A DNA stretch of 64,000 nucleotides. It comes from Bacteroidia bacterium 43-41. GTDB taxonomy: Bacteria > Bacteroidota > Bacteroidia > Bacteroidales > Dysgonomonadaceae. A model generated the notes under the pieces. It did not search any database. It saw only the letters and a list, made by a program, of their open reading frames with translations, and had not been told where the DNA came from. The translations under genes were made by a program, and so were the position numbers. The stretch's first letter is position 1; every line of letters begins with the position of its first letter. Positions 45,798 through 53,704 of this stretch are shown in pieces. Location: NCBI GenBank assembly GCA_001898165.1, contig MKTD01000026.1, forward strand, positions 62,001 through 126,000, read 5' to 3'.

Positions 45798-46854
45798 CGG
45801 CACCCTCTATCGCGGAAAGGAACTGGCTGAAGGGCATCCTGCGGCGTTTGCCGCAACCTCTCCTTTTCACCACAAGCTCTATCTTTTCCTCAGAGAGTGG
45901 TTCTCCCCCTCCCCCCTGCTCACCCTCCACACATCGGGCTCCACCGGCAAGCCGAAAGAGATCACCGTGCACAAAAGAAAAATGTTGCACAGCGCAGCAA
46001 TCACCTGCGATTTTTTTCACCTGGGAGAGGGCGATCGGGCACTACTCTGCCTGCCACTGGAGTACATTGCCGGGAAGATGATGGTGGTTCGGGCCCTCTA
46101 TGCCGGACTGGACCTGATGGTAGTGGAACCCTCCGGGCATCCGCTGGCGGGAATCACGAAGCCGTTCGACTTTGCGGCGATGGTGCCGCTACAGGTTTAC
46201 AACTCCCTCCGGACGGACGAGGAAAGGAGAGAGCTCTCGCAAGTCGGCAACCTGATTATCGGCGGTGGGGCTATCGACCCGGCGCTTGAAGAGGCTTTGG
46301 AAAGTCTCCCCAATAAGATCTACTCCACCTACGGGATGACCGAAACATTATCCCACATTGCGCTACGCAGGATCAGCGGCGCCGGTACCGGCCGCTACTA
46401 CACTCCCCTGCCGGGCGTCTCCCTGAGGCTGTCGGAGGAGCAAACGCTGATCATCGATGCTCCGCGCGTGACCGATGGGCCGGTAGTCACCCATGATGTT
46501 GCAGAAATCAGGCCGGACGGCTCATTTCATATTATCGGAAGAAAAGACAATGTGATCAATACCGGAGGGATCAAGGTGCAGGTTGAGGAGGTGGAACGGG
46601 TTTTACGGCCGCACATCAGCGGAAACTTTGCAATCACATCACTGCCCCACCCGAAACTGGGTGAGGCGCTGGTACTTCTTATAGGACCGGAGGCTAACCC
46701 TGACCGTACCAGAGAAGTTGTTGCCGAGTGCCTGCCCCGTGTCCGGCAGCCGCTACATATCCTTGTAGTGGAAGCGATCCCCCTCACCGGCAGCGGGAAG
46801 ACCGACCGGGCAGCGGTAAAAAAATTGGCCGGCTACCGATTACCTCTCTTGTGA
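45778..46854 (+). CDS. menE: o-succinylbenzoate-CoA ligase MenE
   Basis: MenE activates o-succinylbenzoate with CoA and ATP. The 358-residue ANL-family enzyme has the ATP-binding TSGSTGKPKEITV (52-64), YSTYGMTETLSHIALR, IIGRKDNVINTGGIKVQVEEVERVL, and the C-terminal lysine motif PLTGSGKTDRAAVKKL. It is shorter than the E. coli enzyme but normal for Bacteroidetes. It overlaps menC by 20 bp. The last 22 bp lie opposite the end of the antisense basic-tail remnant. After its stop the sequence turns abruptly AT-richer. Confidence 0.93.
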   Translation: MNRITVDGTLYRGKELAEGHPAAFAATSPFHHKLYLFLREWFSPSPLLTLHTSGSTGKPKEITVHKRKMLHSAAITCDFFHLGEGDRALLCLPLEYIAGKMMVVRALYAGLDLMVVEPSGHPLAGITKPFDFAAMVPLQVYNSLRTDEERRELSQVGNLIIGGGAIDPALEEALESLPNKIYSTYGMTETLSHIALRRISGAGTGRYYTPLPGVSLRLSEEQTLIIDAPRVTDGPVVTHDVAEIRPDGSFHIIGRKDNVINTGGIKVQVEEVERVLRPHISGNFAITSLPHPKLGEALVLLIGPEANPDRTREVVAECLPRVRQPLHILVVEAIPLTGSGKTDRAAVKKLAGYRLPLL

Positions 46855-46979
46855 TCACGGGATTTTTTACCTGCTTCGTACGGACGCTTCCCACTACTGC
46901 TTTCTGCGCCGAATGAACGTCCACGCGGTCTAAATGATTTATCCGCTTTATCATACTCCAACGCACCGTTGAAAAGGCT
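46833..46979 (-). pseudogene. Remnant of a Ser/Arg/Lys-rich protein C-terminus
   Basis: On the minus strand an open frame with no start codon reads SLFNGALEYDKADK, SFRPRGRSFGAESSSGK, RPYEAGKKSRDHKRGNR and stops with TAG at 46835-46833, inside menE. The composition and the DKSF(R/K)xRxRS motif resemble the tail of the gene at the right edge of the window (63774-64000: DKSFKSRERS, ending RDSRKRNSREK). Such basic tails occur on Bacteroidetes pseudouridine synthases and DEAD-box helicases. A TAA precedes it at 46982-46980, so it is a fragment. Homology between the two tails is by eye only. Confidence 0.45.
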
Positions 46980-47102
46980 TTACGCTCAAATCGATATACT
47001 TTTTCAACCCGGCGTTCCCGATGTTTTTTTCGCTTATCGAAATAGTTTCCGCATTCTGCAAAACAAATAAATTTGTTCTGCTGTCGTTTAACGAAAATGT
47101 TT

Positions 47103-47110
47103 TATCTTTG
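47103..47110 (+). promoter_or_regulatory. Retained -7 box before the decayed gene copy
   Basis: TATCTTTG, identical to the box of the intact copy at 39839-39846, 5 nt before the ATG of the pseudogene. Confidence 0.45.
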
Positions 47111-47115
47111 CAATT

Positions 47116-47334
47116 ATGAGTGGCCAAGATGAACTTTTGGCGAAATTACGTCAGACACTGAACGAACAAGGTACTGACTCATTCCATATCCTCGAAGACC
47201 TGGTGCCGATTGAGTAGCAGATGGAGTATTTGAGGTATTTCGACAAATTGCGGAGGGAGATCAGTCCTTTCGTGCGCGATAACGAGGTGGCTATAGCGTA
47301 AAAAGAGATTACTAACTTACTGGAGAAAAAATAG
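47116..47334 (+). pseudogene. Decayed, internally deleted copy of the gene at 39854
   Basis: Translation gives MSGQDELLAKLRQTLNEQG, TDSFHILEDLVPIE, stop (TAG 47215-47217), QMEYLRYFDKLRREISPF, VRDNEVAIA, stop (TAA 47299-47301), KEITNLLEKK and the final TAG. By hand alignment 46 of the first 60 positions match the intact protein at 39854. Residues equal to the middle of the intact gene (about 167 codons, FSADET... to ...ILSDS) are deleted, in frame, and the C-terminal EI.(K/N)LLEKK is kept. The two stops plus the deletion make it non-functional. It has kept its promoter box. Confidence 0.93.
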
Positions 47335-47357
47335 CCTCCGACAACTGTACGGATATA

Positions 47358-50240
47358 ATGACGATGCACCCGACCTGTAAAAAACAGTTCTTCACGGCAA
47401 TCTTTACCGTGGTGTTTATGGTTCTTGTCATGCCTTCGGCTGCACAAGATATCCCTTTTATTCCTCCTGTTTATAATTATACAACCGACCATTACGATGC
47501 CGGAAATCAAAATTGGGCTATTGCTCAAGGGAGCAACGGAGTAATCTACTTCGGCAATGACAACGGACTACTTAGTTACGACGGTGTTAACTGGAAACTG
47601 CACAACCTACCCAACAACCTCTCCGTAAAGTCCATTTTTATTGACTCCCATGACCATTACGAACGCATCTACGTAGGTTCTTTCGAAGAATTTGGCTATT
47701 TCGAATCCAACGAGACCAATCAGCTTATTTATCACACACTTAGACATAGAATTGCAAAATACCAATTTCACAATGATGAGATATGGAATATCTATCCGTT
47801 CAACGGAAAACTCTATTTTCAATCATTCTCTACAATTTTCGTTTACGATGGAAAGGAAATACGAATCCAAAAGCCTTATCCTGCGGTGTTGTATTTCTTC
47901 CCTGTGGGGAAAAAGATGTTCGCGCAACTGATCGGCAATGATTTCTGCCTCTTCGACGGCGAAAATTTTCATCCGGTATTTACACGCGACCGGTGGAACG
48001 ACGACAATGTAATCGCCCTCCTCCCCTTCAAGGATGATTGGTTAGTGGTTACCTCCAAAAACGGGCTATACCGGTTTTCCGAGAAAGGATTTACATTAAC
48101 GCCATGGAATATTCCCGCTTGGAAGGAGCTGAAACAGAGTACTATTAACCGCGCTATTGTCTCGGGCGACTCATACATCTTCGGGACAATTAACAGCGGC
48201 ATCTTCGCGATCAATAAAGATGGAGAGAAAATATGGCACATCGACCGGGGCAATGGGCTCAACAACAATACGGTACTATCGCTGTTCAGAGATCGCGACC
48301 ACACAATCTGGGCCGCCCTCGACAATGGCATCTCCAATATCAGGACCCATTCTCCTTTGTCTTTTTTTGAACCGGCCGACAGCCAGATCGGGCCGGTAGA
48401 AGATATATTGTTTCACAACAACCGACTTTACTTGGCTACTAACCAAGGAGTTTACAGTTACTCCGACACCGACGGGAACCTCTTCCGCATCCCGGGGTTC
48501 GACATTCAATCATGGTTTATCAAAAGTTTCGACAATCAGGTCTTCGTAGGGCATAACCTGGGCACTTCGCTCCTTCAAGATTTCCATGAAACACCTATCC
48601 CGGGAGCCCACACAGGAGGGATGGACATAAAAGAAGCAACAATCAACGGCAAGGATATTTTGCTGGAATCTTCCTATACTTCCCTGTTTGTCTATAAGCA
48701 GGATTCTGCCGGCAAGTGGAGTTTCAGCCATGCTGTGGAAGGTTTTTCGGACTTGATAAAGAATCTTGAGATAGATCATGCCGGAAATATATGGGCAGGG
48801 CACATGTATAAAGGAGTCTACCGCCTGAAATTAGACGAAGAGCTACGGAAGGCAGTTGAGATTGAGAGTTACCAGTCGTTCGACAGTACGCAGGTCTCCA
48901 CATACCGTCCCATCAAGGTGATGAAACTGAGGGGGCGCATTGTTTTTGCCGATGGCGATCGCTTTTTTACTTACGATGATATTGAACATAGGGTCATTCC
49001 CTTCGATCCGTTGAACAATGACTTACCCGGCTTTGCCGATACCCACCGCATTATTCCCGTAAACGATAATCTTTTCTGGTTCATACGCCATAAAGAATAT
49101 GTCCTGGTAGAATACAGCAAGAACAAATATGTCATCAAAGACCGTATACCATACAGTATTCTGAATAACCCGCCCAATGTGGGGAGAGCAAACATACTGG
49201 TAACCGGCGACAAAAGCTCTTACTTCTGCATGAACGGGGGAATAGGGAAATATTCGTTTTCGGAAAGATATCCGGAGGTAAAAACAGACTTGCAGATCGC
49301 ATTTATAACTTTTCACAACCGGAACAACGATCAACGGTTTTACCTTAATCCTTTTCAAAAGGGAACCATCTCATATCAGAATAACAATATTACTTTCCGG
49401 TTCCTATACCCCGAATTCTCTAAAAAGATCTTTCAGGTGGAAAGTTATTTGCAGGGATACGATAGCCGCTGGATAAATACCGATGGAAGCAGATCCGCCT
49501 ATTACCATAATCTTCCCGCGGGCGACTATACCCTGTCCGCACGTATAAAGGACAGTTCGGGAAAGGTATTGTCTGCCGTGAACTACTCATTCCGCATAAA
49601 AAACCCGTGGTATAAAACCGGATGGGCATATTTGCTGTATGCCCTCTTCATCGGGTCATTGGCAGGATTCCTGATAAGAAAACAGACACAAAGAATTATC
49701 CGAAAGAAACACAAACTTTTTGCAGAACAGGAAAACAGACGCCTTGCCCAAATAGAACGACAGGAAAAAGAGATCACCGCTTTGCAGAATGAGAAACTGG
49801 AAGCGGAACTTACCTATAAAGGAAAAGAGTTGGCCAGCGCCGCCATGATGCTGATCAATCACTCCGAATTTTTAAAGGGCCTGCAGGAAAATATCCAATC
49901 ACTTATTCTTGCGGGAAAAATCAATCGTACCGAAGGAAATGAATTAGTATCCATAATCGGGAAGAATCTTCCGGAAGAAGATGAATGGAGCTTGTTTCAA
50001 AGAAACTTCGACCTGATCCATAAGAATTTCTTCCGGAACCTCAAAGAGCGGTATCCGTCGCTCACTCCCACCGACCTAAAACTGTGCGCGCTACTCAGGT
50101 TAAATTATTCTTCGAAAGAAATTGCCGAAATGCTGAACATATCTATTCGTGGCGTAGAAGCCGCCCGCTACCGTTTACGCAAAAAATTAAACTTCTCCGA
50201 AACGGAAAATTTGGTCGATTTTATGATTAAATTTCAATGA
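47358..50240 (+). CDS. Membrane-spanning sensor-regulator: periplasmic propeller, Y_Y_Y domain, TM, cytoplasmic HTH
   Basis: The 960-residue protein has a signal peptide (AIFTVVFMVLVMPSAAQ), a two-component-regulator-type beta-propeller (about residues 40-640; blades such as NWAIAQGSNGVIYFGNDNG and NTVLSLFRDRDHTIWAALDN), a Y_Y_Y domain (about 672-748), one membrane helix (about 754-774, TGWAYLLYALFIGSLAGFLI), a coiled coil (about 780-835) and a LuxR-type helix-turn-helix (about 900-960, LTPTDLKLCALLRLNYSSKE, IAEMLNISIRGVEAARYRLR). There is no histidine kinase or receiver, so binding of an oligosaccharide in the periplasm would act directly on DNA. It lies upstream of susC and should control the locus. 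Confidence 0.9.
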   Translation: MTMHPTCKKQFFTAIFTVVFMVLVMPSAAQDIPFIPPVYNYTTDHYDAGNQNWAIAQGSNGVIYFGNDNGLLSYDGVNWKLHNLPNNLSVKSIFIDSHDHYERIYVGSFEEFGYFESNETNQLIYHTLRHRIAKYQFHNDEIWNIYPFNGKLYFQSFSTIFVYDGKEIRIQKPYPAVLYFFPVGKKMFAQLIGNDFCLFDGENFHPVFTRDRWNDDNVIALLPFKDDWLVVTSKNGLYRFSEKGFTLTPWNIPAWKELKQSTINRAIVSGDSYIFGTINSGIFAINKDGEKIWHIDRGNGLNNNTVLSLFRDRDHTIWAALDNGISNIRTHSPLSFFEPADSQIGPVEDILFHNNRLYLATNQGVYSYSDTDGNLFRIPGFDIQSWFIKSFDNQVFVGHNLGTSLLQDFHETPIPGAHTGGMDIKEATINGKDILLESSYTSLFVYKQDSAGKWSFSHAVEGFSDLIKNLEIDHAGNIWAGHMYKGVYRLKLDEELRKAVEIESYQSFDSTQVSTYRPIKVMKLRGRIVFADGDRFFTYDDIEHRVIPFDPLNNDLPGFADTHRIIPVNDNLFWFIRHKEYVLVEYSKNKYVIKDRIPYSILNNPPNVGRANILVTGDKSSYFCMNGGIGKYSFSERYPEVKTDLQIAFITFHNRNNDQRFYLNPFQKGTISYQNNNITFRFLYPEFSKKIFQVESYLQGYDSRWINTDGSRSAYYHNLPAGDYTLSARIKDSSGKVLSAVNYSFRIKNPWYKTGWAYLLYALFIGSLAGFLIRKQTQRIIRKKHKLFAEQENRRLAQIERQEKEITALQNEKLEAELTYKGKELASAAMMLINHSEFLKGLQENIQSLILAGKINRTEGNELVSIIGKNLPEEDEWSLFQRNFDLIHKNFFRNLKERYPSLTPTDLKLCALLRLNYSSKEIAEMLNISIRGVEAARYRLRKKLNFSETENLVDFMIKFQ

Positions 50241-50335
50241 CCGGTACGGCTCAACTGGGCAGAACTACTTTTATATAACACTGATTTAAACCACATTAAC
50301 CGACACAGCCGTAGTAAAAAAGTACCCTTTTAAAA

Positions 50336-50351
50336 TATGTTATATAACATA
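50336..50351. promoter_or_regulatory. 16-bp perfect palindrome, candidate operator
   Basis: TATGTTATATAACATA. A related half site TTATATAACA lies 56 nt upstream (50271-50280). It is a possible binding site for the HTH regulator encoded next to it. Confidence 0.4.
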
Positions 50352-50474
50352 CCGTATTTTTAACGAGGTTTTTTATTTTTTTATAGGTCAAACTGATCTT
50401 ATTTTTGCTCAAAATAGTATATAAATTTTGAATGTTTTTGTTAAAAGAAATGAGTAAACGATAAGTTCGCTTGA

Positions 50475-50568
50475 GCTATGCCATAGCGATCGAATTTCCA
50501 ACTTCAGAGAACTATTGCGTTAAGCGAGAGCAGAAGGCAAGCTTGCATTATACCGAGCCCGGCAATAG
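50475..50568. other. Nested inverted repeats in the susC leader region
   Basis: GCTATG-C-CATAGC at 50475-50487; CTATTGC (50512-50518) pairs with GCAATAG (50562-50568); between them lies the palindrome GCAAGCTTGC (50537-50546). It could be a structured leader, small RNA or a degenerate extragenic palindromic repeat. Confidence 0.45.
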
Positions 50569-50605
50569 TCTAATTTTATTGAAATTCAATAATTTTAATC
50601 ATATG

Positions 50606-50660
50606 AAATTTAAACAGTTTCTATGAATAACGACTAATTTTAATGAACAAATTTAAACAG
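50606..50660 (+). repeat. Interspersed repeat, copies 4 and 5
   Basis: AAATTTAAACAGTTTC at 50606-50621 is the exact inverse of the core at 39790. A shorter copy, CAAATTTAAACAG, is at 50648-50660. Each is preceded by AATTTTAAT (50591 and 50637), so the two form an imperfect direct repeat about 45 nt apart. Confidence 0.6.
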
Positions 50661-50667
50661 AAAGTCC

Positions 50668-53600
50668 ATGAAATTGAAAATTGCAACAGTATTTAGTTTT
50701 CTTTTCTGTTCTTTTCTTTTATCTGCACAGCAGATAACCGTTTCGGGAACAGTTACGGAAGGAGCTACCGGCGATCCGGCCATAGGGGTCTCCGTGTTAG
50801 TGAAAGGTACCACCAACGGTACCGTAACAGATATCGACGGAAAATACTCCCTATCCAACGTATCAAGCGATGCAATATTGGTATTCAGCTACATAGGGAT
50901 GCTAACCCGGGAAGAGCCAGTGAACAAACGAAGCTCCATAGATATAACACTGCAGGAAGATGTGCGGGCACTGGAAGAGGTTGTAGTGATTGGATACGGT
51001 ACTAGTAAAGTGAAAGATCTTACCTCGTCCATCACAACCATAAAACCGGATGAAATTATGAAAACACCCGCAAGCCAACCGATGTCAGCACTGCAAGGTA
51101 AAGTTCCGGGTCTGCAGATTGTCAGCAGCGGGAGTCCGGGCTCTTCTCCCACCGTACGTGTCCGGGGGATCGGGTCTTATCCGGGAAGAGACAACGAAGC
51201 GCCCCTGTATGTTGTGGATGGAGTATTTTATAATGACATAGGGTTCTTAAACTCTGCGGATATTAATTCCGTATCTATTTTAAAAGATGCTTCCGCAGCC
51301 GCTATTTATGGTGTACGCGCCGCGAACGGCGTGATTTTAGTTGAAACAAAATCAGGACAATTTGACAAAAAACCGGAAATAACATTCGATGGCTATTATG
51401 GGGTGCAAGTTGCTCAGAATGTATTAAAGATGTCGAATGCCGAACAATTTGTGACCATGGTAATGGAATCAGGATCATCAACAGATATCGGCAACATCGA
51501 TAAAGCAATGCAACGCTACGGGCGTAGCCGTGTTAACCCGAACATACCGGATGTAAATACGGATTGGTATAAGGAAATTCTACGGACAGCCCCGATACAG
51601 AACTATAATTTCGACGTATCCGGCGGAGGATCGAATGTTTCTTATTCAGTAGGTGCAAACTATTTTGCACAACAGGGTCTCTTAGATATGAAGAACGAAT
51701 ATGAGAGATATAATTTTCGCTCAAAGCTTGATTTCAAAGCAACCGATTGGTTAAAACTCGGCAGTAATTTTATCTGGAGCCAGTCAACACAGTATCCGGA
51801 GGAAGTGGGAGCCTGGAACCTTGCCTATTTTGCCGTACCGATCCTACCGGTGTATGACGAATCGAATACGCAAGCAACCCCCATTCATTTTGCCAATGCA
51901 CAGGATATAGGATACCGGGGCGGACAAAATCCTTTCCCGACAATGCAATTCAGCAACAAAAGGGATCAGGGGAAGAGGCTGCTGTCAAACTTTTACGCAG
52001 AAGCGACGCTGATTCCCAGTAAGCTGGTTTTCAAAACCACTTATAATCAGGCGTATTACAGTCAGAAAGAGCGCCATGTATTCCTTCCTTACTATATCGG
52101 TAATAATTTTCAGAGAGCAAACTCCGAATTGATAAAAAAACAAAAGACCTATTCGGACGTGACTTGGGACAATTTATTAACTTACACCGACAAATTTGGC
52201 AATCATAATCTGAGCGTGATGGGAGGTACCTCTTTCCGTGACGAATCGTTCGAATCGCTCGAAGGCAAAGGATTAAATTTCCCGATCGGGAAGGAACAAT
52301 CATGGTATCTCGATCAGGCGGAAACGATACCGGTTGATGATGTAAAGAACGACGGATCACGTCAATACGGCATCTCTTATTTCGGACGTCTGTCTTATAA
52401 TTATGCCAACAAATATTTGTTTTATGCTACTATGCGTGCGGACGGAAGCTCCAAATACCAGGAAAAATGGGGCTATTTTCCTACAGTCGGTATTGGATGG
52501 GTACTTACCGAAGAAGATTTTCTGAAAAACAATGATTTCATCAATTTTTTGAAATTACGTGCAAGCTGGGGGCAATTAGGAAATGACAAGATTCAGGCAA
52601 GCGATGGAGCCCTTACAACCAGTGTTATTACGACTGCACTGGGTGATATTCTCTATTCTGGCGCGACAGTAGGTGGCGTCTTCTCATCTCTCCGCTGGGA
52701 ACTTACGGAAGAGACCAACGTTGGAGTAACAGCAAATTTGTTAAAAAACAGACTATCGCTCGATGCCGACTACTATATTCGTGATACGAAAGAGGCCGCG
52801 ATTAACGTTAAAATTCCGGCAATAGGAGGAGACGTGCTCAGGAACGTAGGTGTGATCCGAAATTCTGGTTTCGAACTGGCCCTTGACTGGAACGACCGGA
52901 TCTCGGGTAATTTCCGGTACAACGTGGGTGCAAATATCTCTACATTAAAGAATGAAGTACGTAATCTCTATGGTCAGCCCTATATTGATGGAGGATCGGC
53001 CGAATTTCGGCAACGCTCTATCATAGGAAAACCTTTGCTGGCATTCTATGGATATGAAGTGACGGGCGTTTATCAGAATGAGGCGGAAATAGAGGCCGAT
53101 ACTTTTGCAAAAGCAAACGGGCTGGTACCGGGCGACCTTAAATACAGGGATACAAACAAAGATGGAGAGATCAACGATGACGACCGCGTAGTCCTGGGTT
53201 CTTATTTTCCAAATTTCATGTATGGGGCAAACTTCGGTTTGGAATATAAAAACTTTGACTTTTCCCTCAGTTTAATGGGACAGAGCGGTAATAAGATTCT
53301 AAATCGTAAGAGAGGGGAATTTATCTGGACAAACGATACCAATATCGATGCCGATCTGGCAAAAAATCGCTGGCATGGCGAAGGGACTTCCAACAGCTAT
53401 CCCTCCTCGGCAGGCTTGAGAAAAGGATGGAATCAAAAAATGAGTACCTTCTTTGTTGAAGACGGATCATTTTTCCGCATACAGAATATTCAATTGGGGT
53501 ACAATATCCAAAACCAACACTGGTTGGGTTATCAGATACCTTTCATGAGAGTATACCTTACTGCCGACCGTCCGTTTACTCTCTTTAACTATAACGGGTT

Positions 53601-53685
53601 CAATCCGGAAGTAGCCAATGGGATAGACACGCAGACCTATCCTATTCCATCGACCTACACCGTCGGCTTGACAATAAAATTTTAA
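50668..53685 (+). CDS. SusC/RagA TonB-dependent outer-membrane transporter
   Basis: SusC imports oligosaccharides across the outer membrane using TonB energy. The 1005-residue protein has a signal peptide (KIATVFSFLFCSFLLSA), an N-terminal carboxypeptidase-regulatory-like domain (about 24-95), the SusC motif LEEVVVIGYGTSKVKDLTSSI (about 106-126), a plug domain (about 115-230, with AIYGVRAANGVILVETKSG), and a 22-strand barrel ending YTVGLTIKF with a terminal Phe. No N-terminal STN signalling domain is present, so it does not signal through an anti-sigma factor. susD follows after 19 bp. Confidence 0.97.
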   Translation: MKLKIATVFSFLFCSFLLSAQQITVSGTVTEGATGDPAIGVSVLVKGTTNGTVTDIDGKYSLSNVSSDAILVFSYIGMLTREEPVNKRSSIDITLQEDVRALEEVVVIGYGTSKVKDLTSSITTIKPDEIMKTPASQPMSALQGKVPGLQIVSSGSPGSSPTVRVRGIGSYPGRDNEAPLYVVDGVFYNDIGFLNSADINSVSILKDASAAAIYGVRAANGVILVETKSGQFDKKPEITFDGYYGVQVAQNVLKMSNAEQFVTMVMESGSSTDIGNIDKAMQRYGRSRVNPNIPDVNTDWYKEILRTAPIQNYNFDVSGGGSNVSYSVGANYFAQQGLLDMKNEYERYNFRSKLDFKATDWLKLGSNFIWSQSTQYPEEVGAWNLAYFAVPILPVYDESNTQATPIHFANAQDIGYRGGQNPFPTMQFSNKRDQGKRLLSNFYAEATLIPSKLVFKTTYNQAYYSQKERHVFLPYYIGNNFQRANSELIKKQKTYSDVTWDNLLTYTDKFGNHNLSVMGGTSFRDESFESLEGKGLNFPIGKEQSWYLDQAETIPVDDVKNDGSRQYGISYFGRLSYNYANKYLFYATMRADGSSKYQEKWGYFPTVGIGWVLTEEDFLKNNDFINFLKLRASWGQLGNDKIQASDGALTTSVITTALGDILYSGATVGGVFSSLRWELTEETNVGVTANLLKNRLSLDADYYIRDTKEAAINVKIPAIGGDVLRNVGVIRNSGFELALDWNDRISGNFRYNVGANISTLKNEVRNLYGQPYIDGGSAEFRQRSIIGKPLLAFYGYEVTGVYQNEAEIEADTFAKANGLVPGDLKYRDTNKDGEINDDDRVVLGSYFPNFMYGANFGLEYKNFDFSLSLMGQSGNKILNRKRGEFIWTNDTNIDADLAKNRWHGEGTSNSYPSSAGLRKGWNQKMSTFFVEDGSFFRIQNIQLGYNIQNQHWLGYQIPFMRVYLTADRPFTLFNYNGFNPEVANGIDTQTYPIPSTYTVGLTIKF

Positions 53686-53704
53686 CTGTCTAATCAAAAA
53701 CAAT

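Larger units (their letters stand above)
50241..50667. other. Regulatory intergenic region before susC (427 bp)
   Basis: No gene is seen. It holds a 16-bp perfect palindrome (50336-50351) with an earlier TTATATAACA half site (50271-50280), a set of inverted repeats at 50475-50568, and two copies of the interspersed repeat at 50606-50660. No TAnnTTTG box is clear near the susC start. Confidence 0.7.

Noticed and set aside
46980-47115. Minus-strand open stretch of about 45 codons between the basic-tail remnant and the decayed gene copy
   Set aside because: It runs through the promoter of the pseudogene, has no start context and no recognisable motif; its openness is within chance for this length.
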